Shown here: piece after piece, positions 8,681-15,373 of the stretch
Numbering within the stretch: position 1 is the first letter of the stretch
How the letters are laid out: each line of letters begins with the position of its first letter
Origin: an uncultured Eubacteriales bacterium
GTDB taxonomy: Bacteria; Bacillota; Clostridia; Oscillospirales; Acutalibacteraceae
Reading direction: 5' to 3'
Length of the DNA stretch: 17,311 nucleotides
Assembly (NCBI GenBank): GCA_900320235.1
Contig: ONRO01000236.1
Span: 1 to 17,311, forward strand
Notes under the pieces: generated by a model
The model's input: only the letters and a program-made list of their open reading frames with translations
The model's database searches: none
What the model was told of the DNA's origin: nothing
Position numbers and translations under genes: made by a program

Positions 8681-8709
8681 TTGTAATTATCTTACCAGAT
8701 CGATTACAA
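8681..8709. promoter_or_regulatory. Candidate operator for the XRE regulator
   Basis: A perfect 7-bp inverted repeat, TTGTAAT (8681-8687) and ATTACAA (8703-8709), with 15 bp between the arms. It surrounds the -10 element of the regulator gene, so a bound dimer would block RNA polymerase. The half-site spacing of 22 bp centre to centre is about two helical turns. Confidence 0.5.
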
Positions 8710-8717
8710 TAATTCAA
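8689..8717 (-). promoter_or_regulatory. Sigma-A promoter for the XRE gene
   Basis: On the minus strand, TTGAAT (8717-8712) and TAAGAT (8694-8689) are 17 bp apart, with TGG directly before the -10 (extended -10). Predicted start is near 8682, leaving a leader of about 27 nt. Confidence 0.65.
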
Positions 8718-9040
8718 GCATTTATTGAAAAGTATCCGGTCAATCATTCAGAGAATCAGATATATAAAAATCAAGTTTCTGTTGACTTGCGTTTTCTGAT
8801 TCAGAAAAGATCTTCATTATATAAACAAAGACTATATAATAAAATCTGTTCCGGAATGGGCAATATAATAACCTGACTGAATTTTCTTATTTCACTTATA
8901 CTTCAAGGTGTCAGTTTAGAAAGAGGTTGTTTCATTTTCAGCAGTCAGTATTTCCTGAAAAAAGCGGACCTGAAATAGCAGGTCCGATGCCTATCTTACA
9001 AAATACGGGTATGTGTAAGATAATTTAAATAAAAAATGAT
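8718..9040. other. Non-coding stretch with two hairpins
   Basis: No supported gene. An open frame at 8670-8876 (+) begins with TTG, has no ribosome binding site and matches no family I know. The stretch contains a terminator-like hairpin at 8965-8986. Another hairpin pairs ATCTTACA (8993-9000) with TGTAAGAT (9014-9021). The first repeat copy begins at its right edge. Confidence 0.6.
8965..8986 (-). terminator. Orphan minus-strand intrinsic terminator
   Basis: CGGACCT (8965-8971) and AGGTCCG (8980-8986) form a perfect 7-bp stem with an 8-nt loop. The plus strand carries AAAAAAG just before it (8958-8964), so minus-strand RNA would end in CUUUUUU after the stem. There is no U-tract on the plus side. 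No minus-strand gene lies to its right before the convergent TIGR04076 gene. Confidence 0.65.
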
Positions 9041-9171
9041 ATCAGCAGTTCAGGTAAAAAAGCCGGGCGGTGCCGGAGTAAAACTTTTTCAGACTATCAA
9101 AGACGTGAATTAAGGGTGCAGGGCAGCACCCCAAGGGCACTTACTGCGGGCGTGTCACGCTGCGTTCGTGT
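9041..9171 (+). repeat. Dispersed repeat, copy A
   Basis: Begins ATCAGCAGTTCAGG and runs through GCCGGGCGGTGCCGGAG, AAACTTTTTCAG and CGTGAATTAAGGGTGCA (to 9120). It then continues into a GC-rich tail with TCACGCTG and GTTCG (to about 9171). The 80-nt core matches copy B (9206-9287) at roughly 85% and copy C (from 16986) more loosely. All three copies have the same orientation. No open frame is conserved among them. Confidence 0.9.
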
Positions 9172-9205
9172 AAAATAAATGTGGGAGTTTTTAGGCAGAA
9201 AGAAT

Positions 9206-9316
9206 ATCAGCAGTTCAGGCTCAAAAAAGCCGGGCGGTGCCGGGAAAAAACTTTATCAGGTTATAAAAGCCGTGAATCAAGGGTGCAGCGTCACGCTGCC
9301 GTTCACGCCCGGTGGT
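9206..9316 (+). repeat. Dispersed repeat, copy B
   Basis: The core at 9206-9287 aligns with copy A from ATCAGCAGTTCAGG to CAAGGGTGCA. The tail is shorter: about 35 nt present in copy A between GGGTGCAG and the TCACGCTG element are missing here, and TCACGCTGCCGTTCACG follows at 9291. It begins only 35 bp after copy A ends. A near-consensus promoter starts 8 bp beyond its right end. Confidence 0.9.
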
Positions 9317-9323
9317 GCAAAGG

Positions 9324-9352
9324 TTGAAAAAACAAAATATTTATTATATAAT
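9324..9352 (+). promoter_or_regulatory. Near-consensus sigma-A promoter for the STAS operon
   Basis: TTGAAA (9324-9329) and TATAAT (9347-9352) are spaced by 17 bp of A/T-rich DNA. Predicted start is about 9359, leaving a leader of about 180 nt before the STAS gene. The leader opens with a hairpin (AAGCAAA 9359-9365 with TTTGCTT 9387-9393). No other plus-strand gene lies closer. Confidence 0.75.
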
Positions 9353-9541
9353 AAAATTAAGCAAAGTAAATCAAAAAAGCTTATATTTTGCTTGTCTTCA
9401 GGAAATGCTGATATATTTAAACCGGCGAAAGAGTGAGGAGTCAAGTTTTACAGTCGGTTCACTGAATATACTGAATCAGACCAGTCGATCTACTGTACAG
9501 CTTTTCCTGAAGTGAATATGAGCAGTTTCGGAGGGTAAAAA

Positions 9542-9838
9542 ATGACAATTACAAAAGAAATCAACGGAAGCAAACTATTACTTAAGATCAGCGGAAGACT
9601 TGATACAGCATCTTCACCTGAATTACAGGAAGTACTTAATAACAGTCTTGACGGAGCAGCATCTCTTGTATTAGATTTAAAGGAGCTTGAATATATATCA
9701 TCCTCAGGACTTCGTGTTCTACTGTCTGCGCATAAGAGTATGTCAGGTAAGGAAGGAATGATCGTAAAAAATGTGAATGAGACTGTAATGGAGGTCTTCG
9801 AGATCACTGGATTTTCAGATATTCTTTCAATTGAATAA
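9542..9838 (+). CDS. STAS-domain anti-sigma factor antagonist
   Basis: A 98-residue single-domain protein of the SpoIIAA/RsbV family. When unphosphorylated, such proteins bind an anti-sigma kinase and free its partner; phosphorylation by the kinase switches them off and a PP2C phosphatase resets them. Length and pattern are complete: beta strands at 2-7, 11-16 and 42-46, the switch loop YISSSGLRVL (51-60), and a C-terminal helix region ending EITGFSDILSIE. By alignment to SpoIIAA (DSSG), Ser54 is the likely phosphoacceptor. GGAGG lies about 7 nt before ATG 9542. It is followed after 14 bp by the unrecognised gene at 9853. The SpoIIE-type phosphatase at 566-2203 is a plausible partner, but nothing in the sequence proves the pairing. 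Confidence 0.92.
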   Translation: MTITKEINGSKLLLKISGRLDTASSPELQEVLNNSLDGAASLVLDLKELEYISSSGLRVLLSAHKSMSGKEGMIVKNVNETVMEVFEITGFSDILSIE

Positions 9839-9852
9839 GGAGGGTATCCCTA

Positions 9853-10479
9853 ATGGTAACTAAAAAAGTATATGTGAGCAATAACGGTCAGGGATATGAT
9901 GAGGTACTCAGCGAAGCAGAAAAATATGCAGAGTACAGAAATCTGACAGGCAGGAAGAAAATCCATATCCGTCTTCTGGCAGAAGAACTGATGGGAATGG
10001 TAGAAACAATCGCCGGAAATTTTTATTCATATTTCTGGATTGAGGATGATGACGATAAGCCGGAGATATATCGTCTTCACCTGAAAGCAAATGTAAATAT
10101 GGACGGACAGATCAGAGATGTTTTCCTTGATGCTTCCACGAGCGGAAAAAACGCAGCTGCAAAGGGTATAATGGGCAAGCTCAGGGATATCTTTCAGACA
10201 TATATGATCGGATTCAAAGACACTGACAATGTTTCGTATTCAGAACCTTATCCGGGATACAGCTGTTTTACAGAATACGGACTTGAGCCGTTCAGTTCAT
10301 CAAATTTATGGACCCTTTCCCGCTATAAGGAAAACGTAAGTAAAAACAAGGATGAAAGAAATCTTGAAGACTGGGATGAGCTTGAAAAATCGATCATAGC
10401 AAATCTTGCAGATGATGTATCAGTAGGCATTGAAGGAGATTCTGTTGAAATGATCATAACCAAAAACAGTGCTGAATAA
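9853..10479 (+). CDS. Uncharacterised STAS-linked protein, possible divergent GHKL fold
   Basis: A 208-residue soluble protein I cannot place in a named family. Its order of elements recalls an RsbW/SpoIIAB-type ATPase: an N-terminal strand and helix, a helix LLAEELMGMVETIAG (41-55) where the N-box helix would be, then strands and a distinctive STSGKNAAAKGIMGKL segment (95-110). It ends in a helix plus strand (about 175-205, DELEKSIIANLADDVSVGI). The canonical Asn of the N-box and the DxGxG box are not visible, so ATP binding is doubtful. AAGGAGGG overlaps the STAS stop codon, and the genes are 14 bp apart, so they are co-translated. The context suggests a partner of the STAS protein; that is inference. 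It ends 3 bp before the convergent TIGR04076 stop. Confidence 0.8.
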   Translation: MVTKKVYVSNNGQGYDEVLSEAEKYAEYRNLTGRKKIHIRLLAEELMGMVETIAGNFYSYFWIEDDDDKPEIYRLHLKANVNMDGQIRDVFLDASTSGKNAAAKGIMGKLRDIFQTYMIGFKDTDNVSYSEPYPGYSCFTEYGLEPFSSSNLWTLSRYKENVSKNKDERNLEDWDELEKSIIANLADDVSVGIEGDSVEMIITKNSAE

Positions 10480-10482
10480 AAA

Positions 10483-10797
10483 TCATCCGGCATCCTCATC
10501 AATAGCTTCGATAAGGAAACTGACAGGTCGGAAACCATCATTGCATGATATCATGGCAGAACGGGGGTTTTTCATCCAACCATCGTAAATATCTTCAGCG
10601 CCGTATGCCAGTGCCATAACAAAAGCGGACATGCTTTCCCATGCACTGTCGCACATGCCTTCCGGTTTGTTCCACCCGTTTGCGATAAAGACCTGTCCTT
10701 CCTCAATGCAGCAAGGGTTATCGTAAGGTTTTTCATATTTTTTGATAAGTTCTTCAAAGCAGCTTTTTTTAACTGCTGTGATTCTGACCTTTTTCAT
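10483..10797 (-). CDS. TIGR04076 family protein
   Basis: A 104-residue protein of the TIGR04076 family, small soluble proteins of unknown function common in anaerobes. The family pattern is clear: an N-terminal strand MKKVRITAVKK, EEGQVFI (37-43), KPEGMCDSAWESM (54-66), then LAYGAEDIY and the C-terminal signature ISCNDGFRPVSFLIE. Cys residues in the CDSAW and ISCNDG motifs are conserved family positions and could bind a metal, though that is unproven. AAAGGA lies 11 nt before ATG 10797. Its stop codon is 3 bp from that of the converging STAS-linked gene, leaving no room for a terminator between them, so the two transcripts probably overlap. Confidence 0.88.
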   Translation of the reverse strand: MKKVRITAVKKSCFEELIKKYEKPYDNPCCIEEGQVFIANGWNKPEGMCDSAWESMSAFVMALAYGAEDIYDGWMKNPRSAMISCNDGFRPVSFLIEAIDEDAG

Positions 10798-10971
10798 TTT
10801 GTGATATTCCTTTCATTTTTTCAGTAAACTCTGAATAAAATATTTATTGTTGATATTGCAGATTCAGCCGGCTTTATGCAGGTAATTGTCCTGTGCTGTA
10901 ATGCCGGTTCATAAATCAAGCAGTGTTTCAGGAGCCTGAGCAGTCAGTTTACTGAATACCGGATAATATAT

Positions 10972-11027
10972 AAAAAAACCTGTATCATGTGGCGGATGTC
11001 AAAATAATGACTGTCGCATAATACAGG
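10972..11027 (-). terminator. Intrinsic terminator of the sms operon
   Basis: In minus-strand RNA, CCUGUAUUAUG (11027-11017) pairs with CAUGAUACAGG (10989-10979) over 11 bp including one U-G, followed directly by seven U (10978-10972). The same position is a C-A mismatch on the plus strand, though six T at 11030-11035 may allow weak plus-strand use. It lies about 58 bp after the smsB stop. Confidence 0.85.
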
Positions 11028-11084
11028 AATTTTTTGTTTATTATACGCTTCAGTAAAACAGGATCGGCAGCCGGAATAATTACG

Positions 11085-12002
11085 TCAGCTGAGGAAGCCG
11101 TCGATAATAGTTGCTTCTGCCTGTTCTTCTGTCAGACCGAGAGTTCTGAGCTTGAGTATCTGCTCGCCTGCGATCTTGCCGATTGCAGCTTCATGAATAA
11201 GAGCTGCATCATTGTCGTGAGCATGAAGTTCGGGTGCAGCATCGACCTTGCCGTTTTCGGAAATAATAGCATCACATTCGGAATGACCTGTACAAGGAGC
11301 ATTACCGATAATAACAGAATGATATCCCTGACGTGAATTATCTCTTGCGACTGAACGGGAGATAAGATCAACTCCCGAATCCTTTCCGTTAAGTTCAACT
11401 TCAAATTCTGTATTGGCAGTCTGTTCCTTTTCGGTAAGAATACGTTCTCTGATGAGCAGCTTAGCGCCTGCGCCGACTTCAGCCTTTGTATTTCTTGAGG
11501 TTCTGTCAACACCGCCTATCTGGGCAGTATCCATTTCAAGAACGCTGTTCTCCTCAAGCACACATTCAGTCACCGGATCGATCGAGCGCAGACCTGTGCC
11601 GTGGCCGGTACCGATATGCTTTTCAACATATTTTACTTTTGAACCTTTTTTCAGAAAGAATCTGTGAATTCCGTTGTGTCTTGCAGGTTCACCGGTTTCA
11701 GTATGTATTCCGCAGCCTGCAACGATAGTAACATCCGCATATTCGCCCACATAGAAGTCGTTGTATACAAGATCGTCAACATCACCGTGAGTTACACACG
11801 CAGGGATAGATACAGTTTCACCGATAGTGTGTGGGAGAATATGTATTTCAAGTCCCGGCTGATCTTTCTTTGATTCGATTTTAATGTTGTCGCTGGACAT
11901 TCTTCCTGCACAGGCACCATCCTCACGGATATTGTAGGCACCCTTGAATTCTCCGTCCCATTCGGAGATCTGGCGCAGAAGATCCTCGGTTATTTTTTTC
12001 AT
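11085..12002 (-). CDS. smsB: SufB/SufD-type Fe-S scaffold of the minimal SMS system
   Basis: A 305-residue SufBD-family protein, much shorter than SufB of full SUF operons (over 450). Together with SmsC it forms the two-gene minimal Fe-S cluster assembly system described in archaea and anaerobic bacteria; the cluster is assembled on a scaffold complex in the cytoplasm. The beta-helix core occupies about 35-265. The C-terminal functional region has CTGHSECDAI (237-246; Cys243 aligns with the essential Cys of SufB), DAAPELHAHD (254-263) and LIHEAAIGKI (268-277). Its ATG overlaps the smsC stop by 4 nt, so translation is coupled. No cysteine desulfurase or SufU is adjacent. Automatic annotation would probably label it SufD. 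Confidence 0.88.
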   Translation of the reverse strand: MKKITEDLLRQISEWDGEFKGAYNIREDGACAGRMSSDNIKIESKKDQPGLEIHILPHTIGETVSIPACVTHGDVDDLVYNDFYVGEYADVTIVAGCGIHTETGEPARHNGIHRFFLKKGSKVKYVEKHIGTGHGTGLRSIDPVTECVLEENSVLEMDTAQIGGVDRTSRNTKAEVGAGAKLLIRERILTEKEQTANTEFEVELNGKDSGVDLISRSVARDNSRQGYHSVIIGNAPCTGHSECDAIISENGKVDAAPELHAHDNDAALIHEAAIGKIAGEQILKLRTLGLTEEQAEATIIDGFLS

Positions 12003-12727
12003 TTCAGAAGTCCCTCCTGTTTTGAACAGACTCCGGTTATTCCGTTACTGTTCATCAGAATATTCATCATTTCATCAGCCTTGCCCATAGCCTTGATCCT
12101 GCCGTCAGCAACGACAGCAATTTCATCGGCAATTTCAAGTATTCTTTCCTGATGTGAAATAATGATAAGAGTACCCTTGAGTTTTTTTCTCATTTCCTGG
12201 AAAACATTGATAAGATTTGAGAAGCTCCACAGATCAATACCTGCCTCCGGTTCATCAAAAACAGAGACATTTGTATGTCTTGCAAGAACGGAAGCTATTT
12301 CAATTCTTTTGATTTCTCCGCCCGAAAGGGTAGAATCGACTTCTCTGTTGATATATTCTCTTGCACAGAGTCCGACTTTGCTGAGTATTTCGCAAAGCTC
12401 ATGTTCACTCATAGTATTACCGGAAGCAAGTTCAATAAGTTTTCTTACGGTAATACCCTTGAAACGTACAGGCTGCTGGAAAGCAAAGCTGATGCCCTTT
12501 TCGGCTCTCTGAGTAATATCAAGCTCTGTGATATCCTCTCCGTCAAGCATGATCCTGCCGGATTTCTGTGTATAGATACCTGCAATGATCTTAGCAAGAG
12601 TAGTTTTACCTCCGCCGTTAGGACCTGTAATAACAACAAGTTTACCATCTGGTATTTCAAGATCAAGACCGTTCAGGACATTAGTTCCGTTAGGAGTGTC
12701 CCAATAGATATTTTCAAGTCTTAACAC
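11999..12727 (-). CDS. smsC: SufC-type ABC ATPase of the minimal SMS system
   Basis: A 242-residue ABC ATPase that powers the SmsB scaffold. Motifs in order: Walker A GPNGGGKT (35-42), Q-loop FQQP (83-86), signature LSGGE (134-138), Walker B VSVFDEPEAG (154-163) and switch His192 in ISHQE. DEPEAGID replaces the DEIDSGLD seen in E. coli SufC, in keeping with the minimal-system clade as I understand it. The start is GTG 12727, preceded by AAGGA about 11 nt upstream; two nearby ATGs are out of frame. It has no membrane segment. Its promoter at 12818-12846 and the terminator at 10972-11027 define a two-gene operon. Confidence 0.9.
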   Translation of the reverse strand: MLRLENIYWDTPNGTNVLNGLDLEIPDGKLVVITGPNGGGKTTLAKIIAGIYTQKSGRIMLDGEDITELDITQRAEKGISFAFQQPVRFKGITVRKLIELASGNTMSEHELCEILSKVGLCAREYINREVDSTLSGGEIKRIEIASVLARHTNVSVFDEPEAGIDLWSFSNLINVFQEMRKKLKGTLIIISHQERILEIADEIAVVADGRIKAMGKADEMMNILMNSNGITGVCSKQEGLLK

Positions 12728-12817
12728 CTGTTCATCATCCTTTTCATTATATTGATAAGTATAAATAACATCTTTGTTTTGCTATGTAAGAAACGTTCAT
12801 AGGTAACAAACATTATC

Positions 12818-12846
12818 ATTATAACATAATACAAGATTAAAAACAA
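12818..12846 (-). promoter_or_regulatory. Extended -10 promoter for smsCB
   Basis: On the minus strand, TTGTTT (12846-12841) and a perfect TATAAT (12823-12818) are 17 bp apart, with TGT directly before the -10. Predicted start is near 12811, with a leader of about 84 nt. Two similar direct repeats, GTAAGAAAC (12786-12794) and GTAACAAAC (12803-12811), lie in the early transcribed region. No obvious Rrf2/IscR-type or full Fur site was found. Confidence 0.75.
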
Positions 12847-13060
12847 TGATTTCTTATTGATTTTTTACAAATGATAATATTCGTGTACAGATAAATTGCA
12901 AAAACAGCTGAAATATATACTCGCCTTCAGTATTCTGAGTCTTGTATACTGATTGCGCTTAACGACACCAGCATTAACAGTATGATATATAAAAGTGAAT
13001 AATTAGGTAAAAATGTTTATAAAAACAGTTTTTCAGACAGCATAAAATCAATTATCACTG
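12847..13060. other. Divergent intergenic region, no gene seen
   Basis: AT-rich spacer between the divergent smsCB and fhs promoters. I see no open frame with a ribosome binding site and no recognisable riboswitch or tRNA. Confidence 0.6.
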
Positions 13061-13089
13061 TTGTATTACAGAATTATTTGTGTTAAAAT
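13061..13089 (+). promoter_or_regulatory. Extended -10 promoter for the fhs operon
   Basis: TTGTAT (13061-13066) and TAAAAT (13084-13089) with 17-bp spacing and TGT directly before the -10. Predicted start is near 13096, giving a 99-nt leader. Confidence 0.7.
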
Positions 13090-13100
13090 ATATAGAAAGG

Positions 13101-13157
13101 GCTCAGATCAAGAGGGAAAACGGCCTGATAAAGCATTTTCCTCTGAAAGATCAGGGC
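13101..13157 (+). promoter_or_regulatory. Long stem-loop in the fhs leader
   Basis: GCTCAGATC (13101-13109) pairs with GATCAGGGC (13149-13157) with one A-A mismatch and one G-U. After a small asymmetric loop, AGAGG-G-AAAA (13111-13120) pairs with TTTTCCTCT (13136-13144) with one bulged G. The apical loop is 15 nt. There is no U-tract after it, so it is not a terminator. It could affect RNA stability or translation. Confidence 0.5.
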
Positions 13158-13194
13158 GTAAGAAACGTAATTATTGATGACAGGAGAGATATAA

Positions 13195-14862
13195 ATGTTA
13201 ACAGATATTGAGATCGCTCAGCAGGCGGATATAAGACCTGTAAAAGAGATCGCTGAAAAACTCGGAATAACCGAGGATGAACTTGAGTATTATGGAAAGT
13301 ACAAGGCAAAGCTGTCTGAGGAGCTTATAAAAAAGACTTCCTCCTGTCCGGACGGAAAACTTATCCTTGTTACTGCTATTAATCCAACTCCCGCAGGAGA
13401 AGGAAAAACTACAGTTTCTGTCGGACTTGCTGATTCACTCAGTGCTGCAGGAAAGAAAACAGCCGTATGTCTGAGAGAGCCGTCACTGGGTCCGGTATTC
13501 GGAATAAAGGGAGGAGCAGCAGGCGGCGGATATTCTCAGGTGATACCAATGGAAGATATAAACCTTCATTTCACAGGAGATATGCACGCAATAACTGCAG
13601 CAAACAATCTTTGCTGTGCAATGCTGGATAATCATATCCAGCAGGGAAATACTCTCAGAATTGATGTAAGAAGAATACTTATCAGACGCTGCCTTGATAT
13701 GAATGACAGAGAACTGCGAAATATAGTTGCAGGACTCGGAGGAAAGGTCAACGGGGTTCCGAGAGAGGACGGATTCATCATAACAGTTGCAAGTGAAGTA
13801 ATGGCAATTCTTTGTCTTGCAAGTGATATAGACGATCTGAAAGAAAGACTCGGAAATATCCTTGTGGCATATAATACAGACGGACAGCCGGTATATGCAA
13901 AAGATTTCAAGGCAAACGGCGCAATGGCAGCTCTTCTGAAGGATGCAATCAAGCCGAATCTTGTTCAGACACTCGAGGGAACACCTGCAATAATGCATGG
14001 CGGACCTTTTGCAAATATTGCACACGGATGTAATTCGATCAGAGCAACAAAACTCGGACTGAAGCTTGCAGATTATGTTGTAACTGAGGCAGGCTTCGGA
14101 TCTGATCTTGGTGCAGAAAAATTCTTTGATATAAAATGCAGAAAGTCGGGACTGCGCCCTTCAGCAGTTGTTATAGTTGCAACAGTAAGAGCACTGAAAT
14201 ATAACGGAGGTGTTCCGAAAACAGAGTTGTCTTCAGAAAATCTTGAAGCACTGTCAAAGGGAATAGTAAACCTTGGAGTACATGTTGAGAATATGCAGCA
14301 TTTCGGCGTACCGACAGTAGTAGCTATCAACCGCTTTGCAAGTGATACAGATGCTGAGCTTGAATTTATAGAAAAATACTGTACAGAACGCGGCGCTGAT
14401 TTTGCAATGGCAGAAATGTTCTCAAAGGGAAGTGCAGGAGGACAGGAGCTTGCAGAAAAAGTTATTGCAGCAACAGAGAAGCCATCAGAGCTTAGCTTTA
14501 CATATGATGATGAAGCACCGATCAGAGAAAAGATCCTTGCGGTTGCAAAAAGTATTTACAGAGCAGACGGCGTAAGCTATACAACCAAAGCACTAAAGGC
14601 ACTTGCGGATATTGAAAAGCTTGATACATCAAAGCTTCCGGTATGTGTTGCAAAGACACAGTATTCACTGTCAGATGATCCTTCATTGCTTGGAAAGCCT
14701 GAGGGTTTCAATATAACTGTAAGAGATATCCGTCTTTCAAATGGTGCAGGATTTATAGTCGTATATACCGGAGATATCATGACAATGCCCGGACTTCCGA
14801 AGTCACCGGCAGCTGAAAGAATTGACGTTGACTCCGATGGAAAGATAACAGGTTTATTCTGA
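13195..14862 (+). CDS. fhs: Formate-tetrahydrofolate ligase
   Basis: A 555-residue cytoplasmic enzyme that joins formate to tetrahydrofolate with ATP, giving 10-formyl-THF for purine synthesis and one-carbon metabolism. Length and motifs fit the family: the P-loop is PTPAGEGKTT (64-73), REPSLGPVFGIKGGAAGGG follows at about 93-111, then DLHFTGDMHAI-like residues and CNSIRAT. The glycine-rich GGPFANIAHG block and TEAGFGSDLGAEKF are present, as is the C-terminal MPGLPKSPAA. AGGAG is 8 nt before ATG 13195. It is the first gene after its own extended -10 promoter and a structured leader. tsaE, tsaB and rpiB follow on the same strand, the first after 88 bp. Confidence 0.97.
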   Translation: MLTDIEIAQQADIRPVKEIAEKLGITEDELEYYGKYKAKLSEELIKKTSSCPDGKLILVTAINPTPAGEGKTTVSVGLADSLSAAGKKTAVCLREPSLGPVFGIKGGAAGGGYSQVIPMEDINLHFTGDMHAITAANNLCCAMLDNHIQQGNTLRIDVRRILIRRCLDMNDRELRNIVAGLGGKVNGVPREDGFIITVASEVMAILCLASDIDDLKERLGNILVAYNTDGQPVYAKDFKANGAMAALLKDAIKPNLVQTLEGTPAIMHGGPFANIAHGCNSIRATKLGLKLADYVVTEAGFGSDLGAEKFFDIKCRKSGLRPSAVVIVATVRALKYNGGVPKTELSSENLEALSKGIVNLGVHVENMQHFGVPTVVAINRFASDTDAELEFIEKYCTERGADFAMAEMFSKGSAGGQELAEKVIAATEKPSELSFTYDDEAPIREKILAVAKSIYRADGVSYTTKALKALADIEKLDTSKLPVCVAKTQYSLSDDPSLLGKPEGFNITVRDIRLSNGAGFIVVYTGDIMTMPGLPKSPAAERIDVDSDGKITGLF

Positions 14863-14950
14863 TAAAAAAGTATAAAGCTGAATAAGTCTGCTGTCTGTAA
14901 AAACGGCGGCGGACCGGTAAGCTTTTATAATAAAGGAAAGAGGAAAATAT

Positions 14951-15373
14951 TTGCAGAAGTTCATTACCGGATCTCCGGAAGAAACAGAGCAGCTTGCAGA
15001 AAGATTGGCTGCAACCCTTGAGGGTACAGAAGTAATAGCAATGTTCGGCGGGCTTGGAGCAGGAAAAACTGCATTCACAAGAGGTCTTGCACGAGGACTT
15101 GAGTCAGAGGATGATGTATCAAGCCCGACATTTGCGCTTGTACATGAATACAGCGGAAAATATCCTGTCTATCATTTCGATATGTACCGTATAACATCGT
15201 GGGACGATCTTTACACTACGGGCTTTTTTGATTATATGGATAATGGCGTAATGATAATTGAATGGAGCGAAAACATACAGGATTTTCTTCCGGAAAACAG
15301 GATTGAAATAAGTATCCGGTATATTTCGGAAAACGAAAGAGAATTTGAGATAAAAGGGGCTAAGGAAATATGA
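14951..15373 (+). CDS. tsaE: tRNA t6A threonylcarbamoyl transferase ATPase TsaE
   Basis: A 140-residue P-loop ATPase required, with TsaB and TsaD, to make threonylcarbamoyladenosine at position 37 of tRNAs that read ANN codons. The Walker A is GGLGAGKT (33-40). SSPTF (57-61), HFDMYRI (75-81) and IEWSE (103-107) are the other family motifs. The start is a TTG at 14951 with a purine-rich AGAGGA about 7 nt upstream; the next in-frame Met is at residue 31, inside the first strand just before the P-loop, so it cannot be the start. It overlaps tsaB by 4 nt (ATGA), which implies translational coupling. tsaD is not in the window. Confidence 0.95.
   Translation: MQKFITGSPEETEQLAERLAATLEGTEVIAMFGGLGAGKTAFTRGLARGLESEDDVSSPTFALVHEYSGKYPVYHFDMYRITSWDDLYTTGFFDYMDNGVMIIEWSENIQDFLPENRIEISIRYISENEREFEIKGAKEI

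Noticed and set aside
8670..8876. 68-residue open frame on the plus strand
   Set aside because: TTG start inside the regulator promoter region, no ribosome binding site, and no family resemblance.
9041..9316. CRISPR array
   Set aside because: Only two unequal copies with cores of about 80 nt and differing tails, no regular spacers and no cas genes.
9179..9436. 85-residue open frame on the plus strand
   Set aside because: It runs through repeat copy B, has no ribosome binding site, and the frame is not kept in copies A or C.
9400..9470. Resemblance to a cyclic di-GMP-I (GEMM) riboswitch in the STAS leader (AAACC, CGAAAGAGTG)
   Set aside because: Only short fragments match. The GCAAAGCC segment and the conserved second helix with its tetraloop receptor are absent.
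12811..12830. Fur box at the smsCB promoter
   Set aside because: Two GATAAT-like hexamers overlap the -10, but the inverted third unit is missing, so it is probably just AT-rich promoter sequence.
13096..13194. ZTP (pfl) or THF riboswitch before fhs
   Set aside because: The conserved CCGCCUGGGC-type P3 element of ZTP riboswitches and the THF consensus are not present; the leader folds as one long stem-loop.
14871..14929. Hairpin between fhs and tsaE as a terminator (TATAAAGCT with AGCTTTTATA)
   Set aside because: Imperfect AT-rich arms 40 nt apart and no U-tract after them; the genes probably remain co-transcribed.
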